Source: CAG-791 sp963658695
GTDB lineage: Bacteria; Bacillota; Clostridia; Lachnospirales; Lachnospiraceae
DNA length: 7,777 nucleotides
Reading direction: 5' to 3'
NCBI GenBank assembly: GCA_963658695.1
Contig: CAVKRN010000083.1
Location: 1 to 7,777 of the forward strand
A program made the position numbers and the translations under genes. The stretch's first letter is position 1; each line of letters begins with the position of its first letter. The notes below the pieces were generated by a model. The model was not told the DNA's origin and ran no database searches. It saw only the letters and a list, made by a program, of their open reading frames with translations. Shown here piece by piece: positions 1 to 7,281 of this stretch.

Positions 1-1
1 G

Positions 2-751
2 TATATGAGCTACCGGGATGTGAAATATACAGTGCACCCAGGCGAATATCTGCTTCTGGCTCCGCTGCAACGGGATCGGACAAAAGAAGAGCTGGGACGC
101 CTTCGAAAGGGATTTCAGAAGTCTAAATGCAGTTTCTACTGGATGCACTTTAACTGTCAGGATGTGGCGGAACGAACCAGCTTGAATGTTGACTATATCA
201 ATGATGGACGCAGCAATCTTCTCATTCCGGTTCACGGACAGCTTGCTGTTCCGGAGCGAGCACTTCTGATGATGGTGCAGCTCCAGGACAGCATTCTTTC
301 CGGCTACGACCTGCACTATTTTGATTTGTTTGCGACGCTAATTCTAAGTGAGATTGCCAATCAGCATCAGCTTCGTTACCGAACAGAATTGCAGACGCGC
401 CTGAATGGTTCTCGTCAATTATTCAGTGACATCACCGGCTACATCGAGCATGAGATTGCGAAGCCTCTTCGCGTCTCGGACATTGCTGCAAGATTCGGCT
501 ACAATGAGAAATATCTCTCCCGCCTATTCAAACGATACACCGGGCTGGGATTAAAGCAATACATTCAAAAGCAGAAAATCCAGCGTGCAGATTTCCTTCT
601 TGTGGATTCTTCTATTCCGGTTTCAGAGATTGCTGCAAGTCTTGGGTTCTCCAGCTATCACAGCTTCGAGCGCACCTATGTTGCCTGCCGATCCATGACG
701 CCAACGGTCTGCCGTCAACTGTATGCGCGCAAAATCAATAATCATGCCTGA
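2..751 (+). CDS. AraC-family transcriptional regulator, 5' partial
   Basis: This is a DNA-binding regulator with an effector-sensing N-terminal region and an AraC/XylS C-terminal domain. Numbering from the ATG at position 5, residues 1-50 resemble the second half of a cupin sensor (HPGEYLLLAP, then CSFYWMHF). Residues about 145-240 carry two helix-turn-helix units: the first around 156-178 (VSDIAARFGYNEKYLSRLFKR) and the second around 204-228 (VSEIAASLGFSSYHSFER), followed by the conserved MTP motif at 231-233. The frame is still open upstream of that ATG and the sensor begins mid-fold, so the true start lies beyond the left edge; the family is usually about 280-300 residues. It converges on the Opp-type operon. 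Relatives near sugar transporters commonly activate them, but its target cannot be read here. The family call is firm and the ligand unknown. Confidence 0.93.
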   Translation, partial: YMSYRDVKYTVHPGEYLLLAPLQRDRTKEELGRLRKGFQKSKCSFYWMHFNCQDVAERTSLNVDYINDGRSNLLIPVHGQLAVPERALLMMVQLQDSILSGYDLHYFDLFATLILSEIANQHQLRYRTELQTRLNGSRQLFSDITGYIEHEIAKPLRVSDIAARFGYNEKYLSRLFKRYTGLGLKQYIQKQKIQRADFLLVDSSIPVSEIAASLGFSSYHSFERTYVACRSMTPTVCRQLYARKINNHA

Positions 752-768
752 TCGGAAATTTCTGATCT
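750..768 (+). terminator. weak hairpin after the AraC gene, possible terminator
   Basis: GATCGG (750-755) and CTGATC (762-767) pair around AAATTT with one G-U pair, overlapping the AraC stop codon, and TCTTTG follows. The stem is AT-rich and the T tract short, so this is at best a weak terminator for the rightward gene. The strong hairpin at 796-828 may do the work instead. Confidence 0.3.
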
Positions 769-790
769 CTTTGCCTGTTCATATTCAATG

Positions 791-828
791 CTAAAAGAAG
801 CGCGGCGTCACGTGCACGCCGCGCTTCT
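791..828 (-). terminator. strong intrinsic terminator of the Opp-type operon
   Basis: A perfect 13-bp inverted repeat pairs 796-808 (AGAAGCGCGGCGT) with 816-828 (ACGCCGCGCTTCT) around a 7-nt loop, CACGTGC. Read leftward, the stem is followed directly by TTTTAG (796-791), the layout of a Rho-independent terminator for the binding-protein gene that ends at 935. On the plus strand the stem is followed by GTCTAAAA, which is poor in T, so any bidirectional function for the convergent AraC gene would be weaker. It sits about 107 nt after the leftward stop codon. Confidence 0.85.
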
Positions 829-934
829 GTCTAAAATATGCCTGTGTTATATCTGTCTTTACGCCCTCTATTACCTCTGTATCCGCTGAAATGAAACTGC
901 TATCAAAAACATTTCACCGTATTGCTGTTTCACA

Positions 935-2550
935 CTACTCCCAACTGATGTCATTCCAGCTGTATGTTCCGTCTGCATACAGATTCACATTCTTCAGGTC
1001 AGCATTATATGCCATCCAGGTAACCTCAGAATAGAACGGCAGAATATCCACGTTCTCGAACATTTTGAGCTGGATATCGTAGATCTTCTCGGTGCGTTCT
1101 TCGGAATTCACTGTTTTGGCAATATCAGCAACCTCTTCACAGTATTCCTCGGTATTGGTCGGCGCATCTGTGTNNNNNNNNNNGTGTCATAGTAGCAGCG
1201 ATTCAGAATCAGGATCGGTTCTGCCCAACCAAGCCCCTCTCTTGCAACGTCATAATCGTTAGACTGTACCTGTTCATGTACATAGTTCCAATCAATCGTG
1301 TTCAGGTTAATCTTAATGCCATTCTCCTGCATCTGCCCCTGCAGGCCCTCACCAAGAATCGTGGATACGCTTCCGTTTGATGTGTAATAATCCAGCTCCA
1401 GAACCTCTCCATCCTTTTCATAATAGCCGTCGCCGTTCTTGGTATAGCCGGCTTCCTCTAACAGCTTGTAGCCTCTCTCCTTATCATTTGCATAGTTTTC
1501 CTGGAAATAATCCTTGGCCTCCTGGCTAAAGTTCTGCATTGTATCATAGACCATGGAGTACGCCGGAACAGCCTGACCGTCCGTCAGCTCGCAGGCTGCC
1601 TCACGATCCAGCAGGAGTGCGAAAGCCAGTCGCACATTTTTGTCCGCAAACGGTCCGTCCGTAGTGTTTAATTCCAGATAATCGATTTCAGGATACGAGT
1701 TGTCAACTACTGCAATTGCATCGTTTCCTTCCAAATCCACCTTATCGTCCATTGTGATTCCCACAAGGAAATCCACCTCACCGTTTTTAAGAGATTCCAA
1801 TGCTGTATAATCTTCCACATTGAAAGTGCAGTCGATCTCCGCCAGCTTGGCAGCACCCTGATTTTCCACCAGCGGTGAGTGTGTCACATATTTATCATTT
1901 CTGACAAGATCCACCTCTGATCCCGACACATAGTTAGAAACAGAGTACATTCCATAGGGATGGCACCCCCACATCAGCTCATCATCCGTCATGGAATCCA
2001 GCTCATCCTTGCTGATAATACCCATGAAATCGCCGCACAGAGCATACAACATATCCGAGCGATAGCTCGTCAAATGGAATGTCACCTGGCGTCCTTCTAC
2101 TTCCATGGATTCAATGTTGTCATAAGAATCCGCATATGGACTTACCTTCTTACCATGTTCAATCGATGCCACCACATCCTCTGCGGTTACCTCCTGACCG
2201 GTGGAATAGTACATCCCCTCCGGAACATTAAAGGTCGCCGTCAGTCCATCCTCACTAACCGTCCAATCCGTACAAACACCGTCTACCAGTTCGTTCGCGT
2301 TGCTGTCCCACTCGAACAGAGATTCCGACACACACTGCTGCAGGACAGCAGAGCTATCCAGCTGATAAGGATCTATTCCGTACCATTCGTTATCTATCAC
2401 ACGGAATACATTATCATTGCTGTGCGCCTCTGCAGCTGTGCTTCCGGATGTTTCACTTGAACTCCCGGAAGTACTCGCACACCCGGCAAGGCTAACCGCA
2501 CCTGCGGCTGTTGTCATTGCCATCAACATTGCAATCCATCTTCTCTTCAT
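935..2550 (-). CDS. extracellular solute-binding protein, family 5 (OppA/DppA-type lipoprotein), interrupted by an assembly gap
   Basis: This is the substrate-capturing lipoprotein of the importer encoded upstream. The start at 2550 is chosen because GAGGAGGA lies 5 nt before it and a clean signal peptide follows: MKRRW, a hydrophobic stretch, then lipobox LAGC with Cys24, then a Ser/Thr/Gly/Ala linker to about residue 45. An in-frame ATG at 2592 would add 14 polar residues ahead of the signal. The mature part shows family features: DPYQLDSSAV, SESLFEWD, DWTVSEDGLTATFNV with TAEDVV, and FADKNVRLAFALLLDRE. After the ten N at 1174-1183 the literal frame is wrong and stops early at 1108. The correct frame continues from DAPTNTEEY to WNDISWE and stops at 935. 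Overlapping the GTGT present on both flanks gives one 533-residue protein, a normal family length. The substrate is unknown: peptide, or oligosaccharide given the context. It is the last gene, 31 nt after the F ATPase. Confidence 0.93.
1174..1183. other. assembly gap of ten N, probably artefactual
   Basis: Ten N are flanked by GTGT on both sides (1170-1173 and 1184-1187). Collapsing the N and one GTGT copy gives the codons TAT GAC ACA GAT GCG on the minus strand and restores a single frame through the binding-protein gene. Confidence 0.9.
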
Positions 2551-2554
2551 AACG

Positions 2555-2562
2555 TCCTCCTC
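2555..2562 (-). promoter_or_regulatory. ribosome binding site deciding the binding-protein start
   Basis: GAGGAGGA on the minus strand lies 4-5 nt before the ATG at 2550. It selects this ATG over the in-frame ATG at 2592, which lies inside the end of the upstream ATPase gene region. Confidence 0.85.
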
Positions 2563-2581
2563 TTCTGAACAAGTAGCGTTT

Positions 2582-3435
2582 CTATTGCCCATCGTCCTCC
2601 AAATCCGGCCGTTTGCACCCCCGAAGAGCAGGGTCCATGATCGGCACCGAATCCATAAGACGTTTGGTATACGGATGCTGCGGCTGATCCAGAATTTTTT
2701 TTGTCTCTCCGCATTCCACGAGCTTACCGTGATTCATCACAGCCACCCGATCACTGATATATCGAATAACACTGATATCATGTGTGATGACCAAATATGT
2801 CAACTGCAATTCCTTCTGCAGATCCAACAGAAGGTTCAAAATCTGTGCCTGCACAGAGACATCCAGCGCGCTTGTGGGTTCATCGAGAATCATTACCTTC
2901 GGCTGAAGTGCCAGCGCCCTCGCAATAGCAATTCGCTGTAACTGTCCGCCCGACAGCTGGTACGGATAGCTCGTCAAATATCTGCGGTCCATTTTCACCA
3001 TATCCATAACCGCCCCTGTACGTTCTCTGGCCTGATCTTTCTTAATTCCGTGGAGGATCATTGGCCGCATAATGGAGCTTTCCACCGTCTGTCTCGGATT
3101 CAGATTGGAAGCAGGATCCTGAAATACTACTGCCACATCTCTTCGAATTTGCTTTATTTCTCTCCTTGATGCATGAGCCAAATCTATCCCGTTGAGGTAG
3201 ATCTCTCCGCTGGACGGCTTTATCAATCCCAAAAGAACTCTGGCAAGTGTCGTTTTTCCGCTTCCGGACTCTCCTACGAGGCCTAAGATTTCTCCCGTAT
3301 CAACAAAAAGACTGATGTCATCTACCGCCTTCACCACGTTTTTTTTCGTCCGAAAAATCCCCTTGGTGGAGACAAAATACTTGCTCACATGCTCTAGCTT
3401 CAACATTGCCTCTTTATCATCCTGCACATTCGTTG

Positions 3436-3439
<4 letters not shown>
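2582..3439 (-). CDS. oppF: Opp/Dpp-type ABC transporter ATP-binding protein, F subunit
   Basis: This is the second ATPase of the importer, pairing with the D subunit at the cytoplasmic face to power uptake. In 285 residues it has Walker A GESGSGKTT (56-64), Q-loop Gln107 in VVFQDPASNLNP, signature LSGGQ (162-166), Walker B VMILDE (182-187) with catalytic Glu187, and switch His220. The FQDPASNLNPRQTV segment and QHPYT near residue 254 are typical of Opp/Dpp ATPases. The start is GTG at 3439: GGGAGGTG lies 7 nt upstream, and this GTG overlaps the D stop codon as GTGA, implying translational coupling. ATG at 3406 (residue 12) is a weaker alternative. The protein ends soon after PIMDPALRGC, so it lacks the cysteine-rich C-terminal extension seen in the D subunit. 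The sub-family call is by order and motifs; DppF is an equivalent name. Confidence 0.95.
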
Positions 3440-4400
<961 letters not shown>

Positions 4401-4409
4401 AATCCATCC

Positions 4410-5261
4410 TTACCTTGTCTTCATGTGCGGATCCAGAATATCCCGCAGTCCCTCGCCCAGGAAATTAAATCCCAGCGTCGTATATACCAATGCAATTCCG
4501 GGGAAAATTGAAAGCCACGGTGCTCTTGTTATGTACTGCATCCCCGTAGAAAGAGCCAGTCCCCAGTCTGCTGAAGGCGGCTGTGATCCCAGCCCCAGAA
4601 AGGACAGTGTCGTTGTTGATACGATAGTTCCCGGAAGATTCATGGAAACCATGACAATCAGAGACGGAATAATGTTCGGCAGGATATAACGGAACATCAG
4701 CGAAGCGTCACTTTCACCGAACGCTTTCCCTGTTTCCACAAATGCCATGGTTTTCAGGGACATCGTCTTCGCACGAACCGGTCTTGCATAACTGGCCCAG
4801 GCTACCATTGAAATTGCCAGAATGGTGTTGGTCAACCCCTTCCCAAGAATTGTTACAACGGCAAGTGCAAGAATGGTTCCGGGAATACACCATGTCAGAT
4901 CCGTAACAAATGAGAAGAATCGATCAATCCATTTGCCAAAATATCCGCACACCAACCCAACGATGATTCCGAGGAACAACTGCACCACAGCACCAAGTAC
5001 CGCCACCCACAGAGCAATTCTGGTTCCCTGAATGGTGCGGGAGAAAACATCTCTCCCCAGTTCATCCGTTCCAAACCAGAACTCTGCAGATGGAGCCTTC
5101 ATTCGTCCGCCGACTCCTTGCGCTGTATAGTCATAGGGCGCAATCTGATCCGCAAATACCGCAATGAAAATCACACTAAGAATTATAAAAAAGCCAACCA
5201 CAAAGCTCTTATTGGAGAAACACTCTCGGAATGTTCTCGATACTCTGGACGATCGTTCCAT
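4410..5261 (-). CDS. oppC: Opp/Dpp-type ABC transporter permease, C subunit
   Basis: This is one half of the membrane pore, 283 residues. A short cytoplasmic N-terminus leads to a first membrane segment (about 19-38), then the conserved external motif FGTDELGRDVFSR (63-75). Further membrane segments lie around 82-107, 126-140, 143-160, 198-218 and 250-266. The cytoplasmic EAA loop that docks the ATPase is at 174-199 (FVETGKAFG...YILPNIIP). LSFLGLGSQPPSADWG (219-234) and the C-terminal LGEGLRDILDP (268-278) are hallmarks of this subunit. The ATG at 5261 overlaps the last base of the B stop codon (TGATG) and is preceded by GGAGGAA inside the B gene, so translation is likely coupled. The gene is intact and of usual length. 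Whether it is Opp, Dpp or an oligosaccharide version cannot be settled from sequence alone. Confidence 0.96.
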   Translation of the reverse strand: MERSSRVSRTFRECFSNKSFVVGFFIILSVIFIAVFADQIAPYDYTAQGVGGRMKAPSAEFWFGTDELGRDVFSRTIQGTRIALWVAVLGAVVQLFLGIIVGLVCGYFGKWIDRFFSFVTDLTWCIPGTILALAVVTILGKGLTNTILAISMVAWASYARPVRAKTMSLKTMAFVETGKAFGESDASLMFRYILPNIIPSLIVMVSMNLPGTIVSTTTLSFLGLGSQPPSADWGLALSTGMQYITRAPWLSIFPGIALVYTTLGFNFLGEGLRDILDPHMKTR

Positions 5262-6199
5262 CAGTCATTTCCTCCGCTCAAGGATAGCCGAATTCTGGGA
5301 TCCAACATTCCCGTCACCAGATCACTCGCAATGTTGCAAAATACCGTAAGAATAGCAATGATCAGCAGCACTGCCTGCACCACCGGAATATCCTGTACCA
5401 CGATCGAATTCAGAAGAAGGGATCCCATTCCCGGCAGTCCGAAGACCTTCTCCGTGATGACCGCTCCTGTTATCATCCATGGAAGTGACATGAACAGAAG
5501 TGTTACTACCACAACCAGAGAATTTCGCAGAACGTGGCAATACATAACTGCACGTTTTGAAAGGCCCTTGGCATATGCTGTCACAACATATTTTTCATTC
5601 AGCGCCTCCAACACCTCCGCTTTTGTAATACGAATCGTTGAGCCAAGACTGGACAGCGTAACTGTAATAATCGGCAGTACGTAATGTGCCGGTGTCTGAT
5701 ATCCGCTGATTGGCAGCAGCCCCGCCTTTACAGAGAAAATAATGATTAATAGGGTTCCCAACCAAAATGAAGGAATCGCTGTAAAAACCAGGGACAGATT
5801 TGAAATGATACCATCTGCAAGACTTCCCTTATGGGTAGCGCAGAAAAGGCCGACCGGAAGAGCAATCACCATTTCCAGAAGCAATGACCAGCCACACAGC
5901 CTCAAACTGTAGGGAATACGATCCTTCAACAAATCCCACACCTTCGCCTTATAACGAGTGGATGTTCCGAAGTCCAGATGCATTACCTTAAGCAGCCAGT
6001 TTTTGTACTGCACAAGGAGCGGAAGATCATAGCCCAGCTCATGCGCAATCCGCTGCTTTTCCACATCTGAAACCTTATCACTGATGGCCATATCCACCGG
6101 ATCGCCCGGCATCATGTACAACAGACAAAAGACCAGAAAAGACACTGCCAGAACCAACAGCACTCCCAGAAGAATCCGTTTAATCACATAATCCCGCAT
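5261..6199 (-). CDS. oppB: Opp/Dpp-type ABC transporter permease, B subunit
   Basis: This is the other half of the membrane pore, 312 residues, and the first gene of the five-gene operon. It opens with YVIKRILLGVLLVLAVSFLVFCLLYMMPGDP, the typical first membrane segment followed by the conserved PGDP (31-34). HELGYDLPLLVQY (53-65) and LDFGTS (75-80) are family motifs of the extracytoplasmic region. The EAA docking loop is at about 204-227 (YVVTAYAKGLSKRAVMYCHVLRNS), followed by VFGLPGMGSLLLNSI (252-266) and LDPRIR (299-304). The ATG at 6199 has AGAGG 7 nt upstream. It begins about 110 nt after a predicted promoter and 30 nt after a terminator-like hairpin, so it is the gene whose expression a leader switch would control first. 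The gene is intact and of usual length. Confidence 0.96.
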   Translation of the reverse strand: MRDYVIKRILLGVLLVLAVSFLVFCLLYMMPGDPVDMAISDKVSDVEKQRIAHELGYDLPLLVQYKNWLLKVMHLDFGTSTRYKAKVWDLLKDRIPYSLRLCGWSLLLEMVIALPVGLFCATHKGSLADGIISNLSLVFTAIPSFWLGTLLIIIFSVKAGLLPISGYQTPAHYVLPIITVTLSSLGSTIRITKAEVLEALNEKYVVTAYAKGLSKRAVMYCHVLRNSLVVVVTLLFMSLPWMITGAVITEKVFGLPGMGSLLLNSIVVQDIPVVQAVLLIIAILTVFCNIASDLVTGMLDPRIRLSLSGGND

Positions 6200-6311
6200 A
6201 CTCCATCCTCTACTTTTCCTTGTGTATGCAAAAGGGAGTCCTTCTGTTTCCAGAAGAACTCCCTCGTCCCATAATTGATATCAAATTGTATACAGAAAAA
6301 CATTTCCTGCA
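6200..6311 (-). promoter_or_regulatory. leader of the Opp-type operon with candidate attenuator
   Basis: This is the inferred 5' untranslated region from the predicted start near 6311 to the B permease start codon. It contains, in order of transcription, TTTTTCTGT (6300-6292), an 8-bp and a 10-bp palindrome, a terminator-like hairpin (6263-6234) with a TTTT tail, and the ribosome site AGAGG (6211-6207). No promoter can fit between the hairpin and the gene, so transcripts must pass the hairpin. TTTTTCTGT could pair with ACAGAAGGA in the 3' arm and act as antiterminator (inference). I recognise no known riboswitch class. Confidence 0.45.
6230..6263 (-). terminator. intrinsic terminator-like hairpin with GAAA loop just before the B permease
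   Basis: On the minus strand GGGAGT and ACTCCC form the lower stem, a single T/G juxtaposition (wobble in RNA) follows, and CTTCTG/CAGAAG form the upper stem closed by GAAA, a GNRA tetraloop. The stem is 6234-6263 and TTTT (6233-6230) follows. This has the form of a Rho-independent terminator. It could end transcripts coming from the sugar permeases, attenuate the Opp-type operon, or both. Confidence 0.75.
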
Positions 6312-6317
6312 TCCACC

Positions 6318-6345
6318 AGTATACTATGCCAATGTGAGGTGTCAA
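6318..6345 (-). promoter_or_regulatory. sigma-A-type promoter for the Opp-type operon
   Basis: On the minus strand a perfect -35 box TTGACA (6345-6340) is separated by 16 nt from TATACT (6323-6318), a 5-of-6 match to the -10 box. Transcription would start near 6311. It lies just after the stop codon of the sugar permease (6364) and is the best promoter between the two transporters. Directed blocks of inverted sequence flank it on both sides (6309-6319 and 6346-6356). Confidence 0.6.
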
Positions 6346-6363
6346 GATGCCTGGTGCTTTTCG

Positions 6364-7266
6364 TTATTCCTTTACGGCGCCTGCCGTCAGTCCCTCCACA
6401 ATCTGCTTCTGTGCTGCCAGATAGAAAATCATGATCGGAACCATGCTGAGCAAAAATGCTGCAAATGCCTGATTGTATGCAACCGTATACTTGGATTGAA
6501 AATTGTACTGGAACAGCGGCAGCGTCCACAGCTTTTGGCTTGCATTAAGCATCAAAAGCGGCAGCTGAAAATCATTCCAGATCCACAAAGTGTCCATGAT
6601 GATCACGGAGACAATAATTGGCTTCATCATCGGATAGACGATTCGTACAAAGGTGTAAAGGATACCCGCCCCGTCAATATATGCAGCTTCCTCCATCTCA
6701 TACGGAATACCGTTTTGGATAAAGCTGACCGTCAGAAGAAGTCCTTCCGACAAAGAGTATACCCAGTACAGCAGAATTAACCCGTTTGCATTCATCATAT
6801 TAAGCGCACTCATCAACTTGATCTGAGGAACCATCAGGATCGTGAATGGAACAAATGCACCGGATACAAACAGAATATAGACCGCTTTATAATAGATCCG
6901 GTCCATATTTCGAGCCACGGAATAGGACACCAGCGGCACGATAAATGCAATTCCCAGCAGGGAGAACACTGTGATATACAGAGAATTCTTTATAAAATAG
7001 AAGAAATTGGCCTTGTGGATTACCTGATTGAAATTGTCAAGGTACAAGGACGTTGGCAAAGCAAAAAAGTTTTTAGCAGTCTCTGCCGGTGACTTCAAGG
7101 CTGTCACAATGGTCAAATACATCGGAAGCAAAACAAGCAAAACACCGAATATAAGGATCACATATGAGATTCCACCAAGAACCTTCCGTTTCCGCCTTCC
7201 CTTTCTACTCTGCTCTTGCGCATCAAAATTCCGGCTCTTTGCAATCGCTATAGTATTATCCGTCAT
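6364..7266 (-). CDS. carbohydrate ABC transporter permease, MalG-like (CUT1 family)
   Basis: This is the second membrane subunit of a sugar importer. A charged cytoplasmic N-terminus rich in Arg/Lys is followed by a membrane segment around 35-58, then ALKSPAETAKNFFALPTSLYLDNF, the periplasm-side motif of CUT1 MalG-like subunits, and about five more membrane segments. The EAA docking loop EMEEAAYIDGAGILYTFVRIVYPMMKP lies around residues 190-216. The C-terminal KQIVEGLTAGAVKE is a hallmark of this subunit. I chose ATG at 7266 because AAGGAGG lies 7 nt upstream; the in-frame ATG at 7272 is only 1 nt from that site. It begins 15 nt after the partner permease, so the two are co-transcribed. No sugar ATPase is encoded nearby; CUT1 systems in Firmicutes often share an MsmK-type ATPase encoded elsewhere. 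The substrate cannot be told. Confidence 0.95.
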   Translation of the reverse strand: MTDNTIAIAKSRNFDAQEQSRKGRRKRKVLGGISYVILIFGVLLVLLPMYLTIVTALKSPAETAKNFFALPTSLYLDNFNQVIHKANFFYFIKNSLYITVFSLLGIAFIVPLVSYSVARNMDRIYYKAVYILFVSGAFVPFTILMVPQIKLMSALNMMNANGLILLYWVYSLSEGLLLTVSFIQNGIPYEMEEAAYIDGAGILYTFVRIVYPMMKPIIVSVIIMDTLWIWNDFQLPLLMLNASQKLWTLPLFQYNFQSKYTVAYNQAFAAFLLSMVPIMIFYLAAQKQIVEGLTAGAVKE

Positions 7267-7273
7267 GGTCATG

Positions 7274-7280
7274 CCTCCTT
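7274..7280 (-). promoter_or_regulatory. ribosome binding site deciding the MalG-like start
   Basis: AAGGAGG on the minus strand is 7 nt before the ATG at 7266 and only 1 nt before the ATG at 7272. This favours the inner start and a protein of 300 rather than 302 residues. Confidence 0.75.
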
Positions 7281-7281
7281 T

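Noticed and set aside
1108..1173. Binding protein ending at 1108 with a basic tail
   Set aside because: This comes from reading ten N as real length. The other frame gives a family-like C-terminus ending at 935.
2551..2592. Upstream ATG start of the binding protein at 2592
   Set aside because: It would put 14 polar residues before the signal peptide and bypass the strong GAGGAGGA site placed for 2550.
1960..2941. Rightward open frames of 166 and 174 codons
   Set aside because: They lie antisense to the binding protein and F ATPase, which have clear domains. They have no family motif or ribosome site and mirror the codon bias of the real genes.
5118..5684. Rightward 188-codon frame, and a 72-codon leftward frame at 5322-5540
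   Set aside because: Both are shadows of the B and C permeases, which show intact membrane segments and EAA loops in their own frames.
6200..6311. Known riboswitch or T-box in the leader
   Set aside because: I see no T-box consensus or other class core that I recognise, and the leader is short. Only a generic attenuator is supportable.
6220..6780. Rightward 186-codon frame crossing the intergenic region, and the leftward 82-codon frame at 6281-6529
   Set aside because: The first starts inside the terminator hairpin region and is antisense to the MalG-like gene. The second overlaps that gene in another frame. Neither has a good ribosome site or a recognisable domain.
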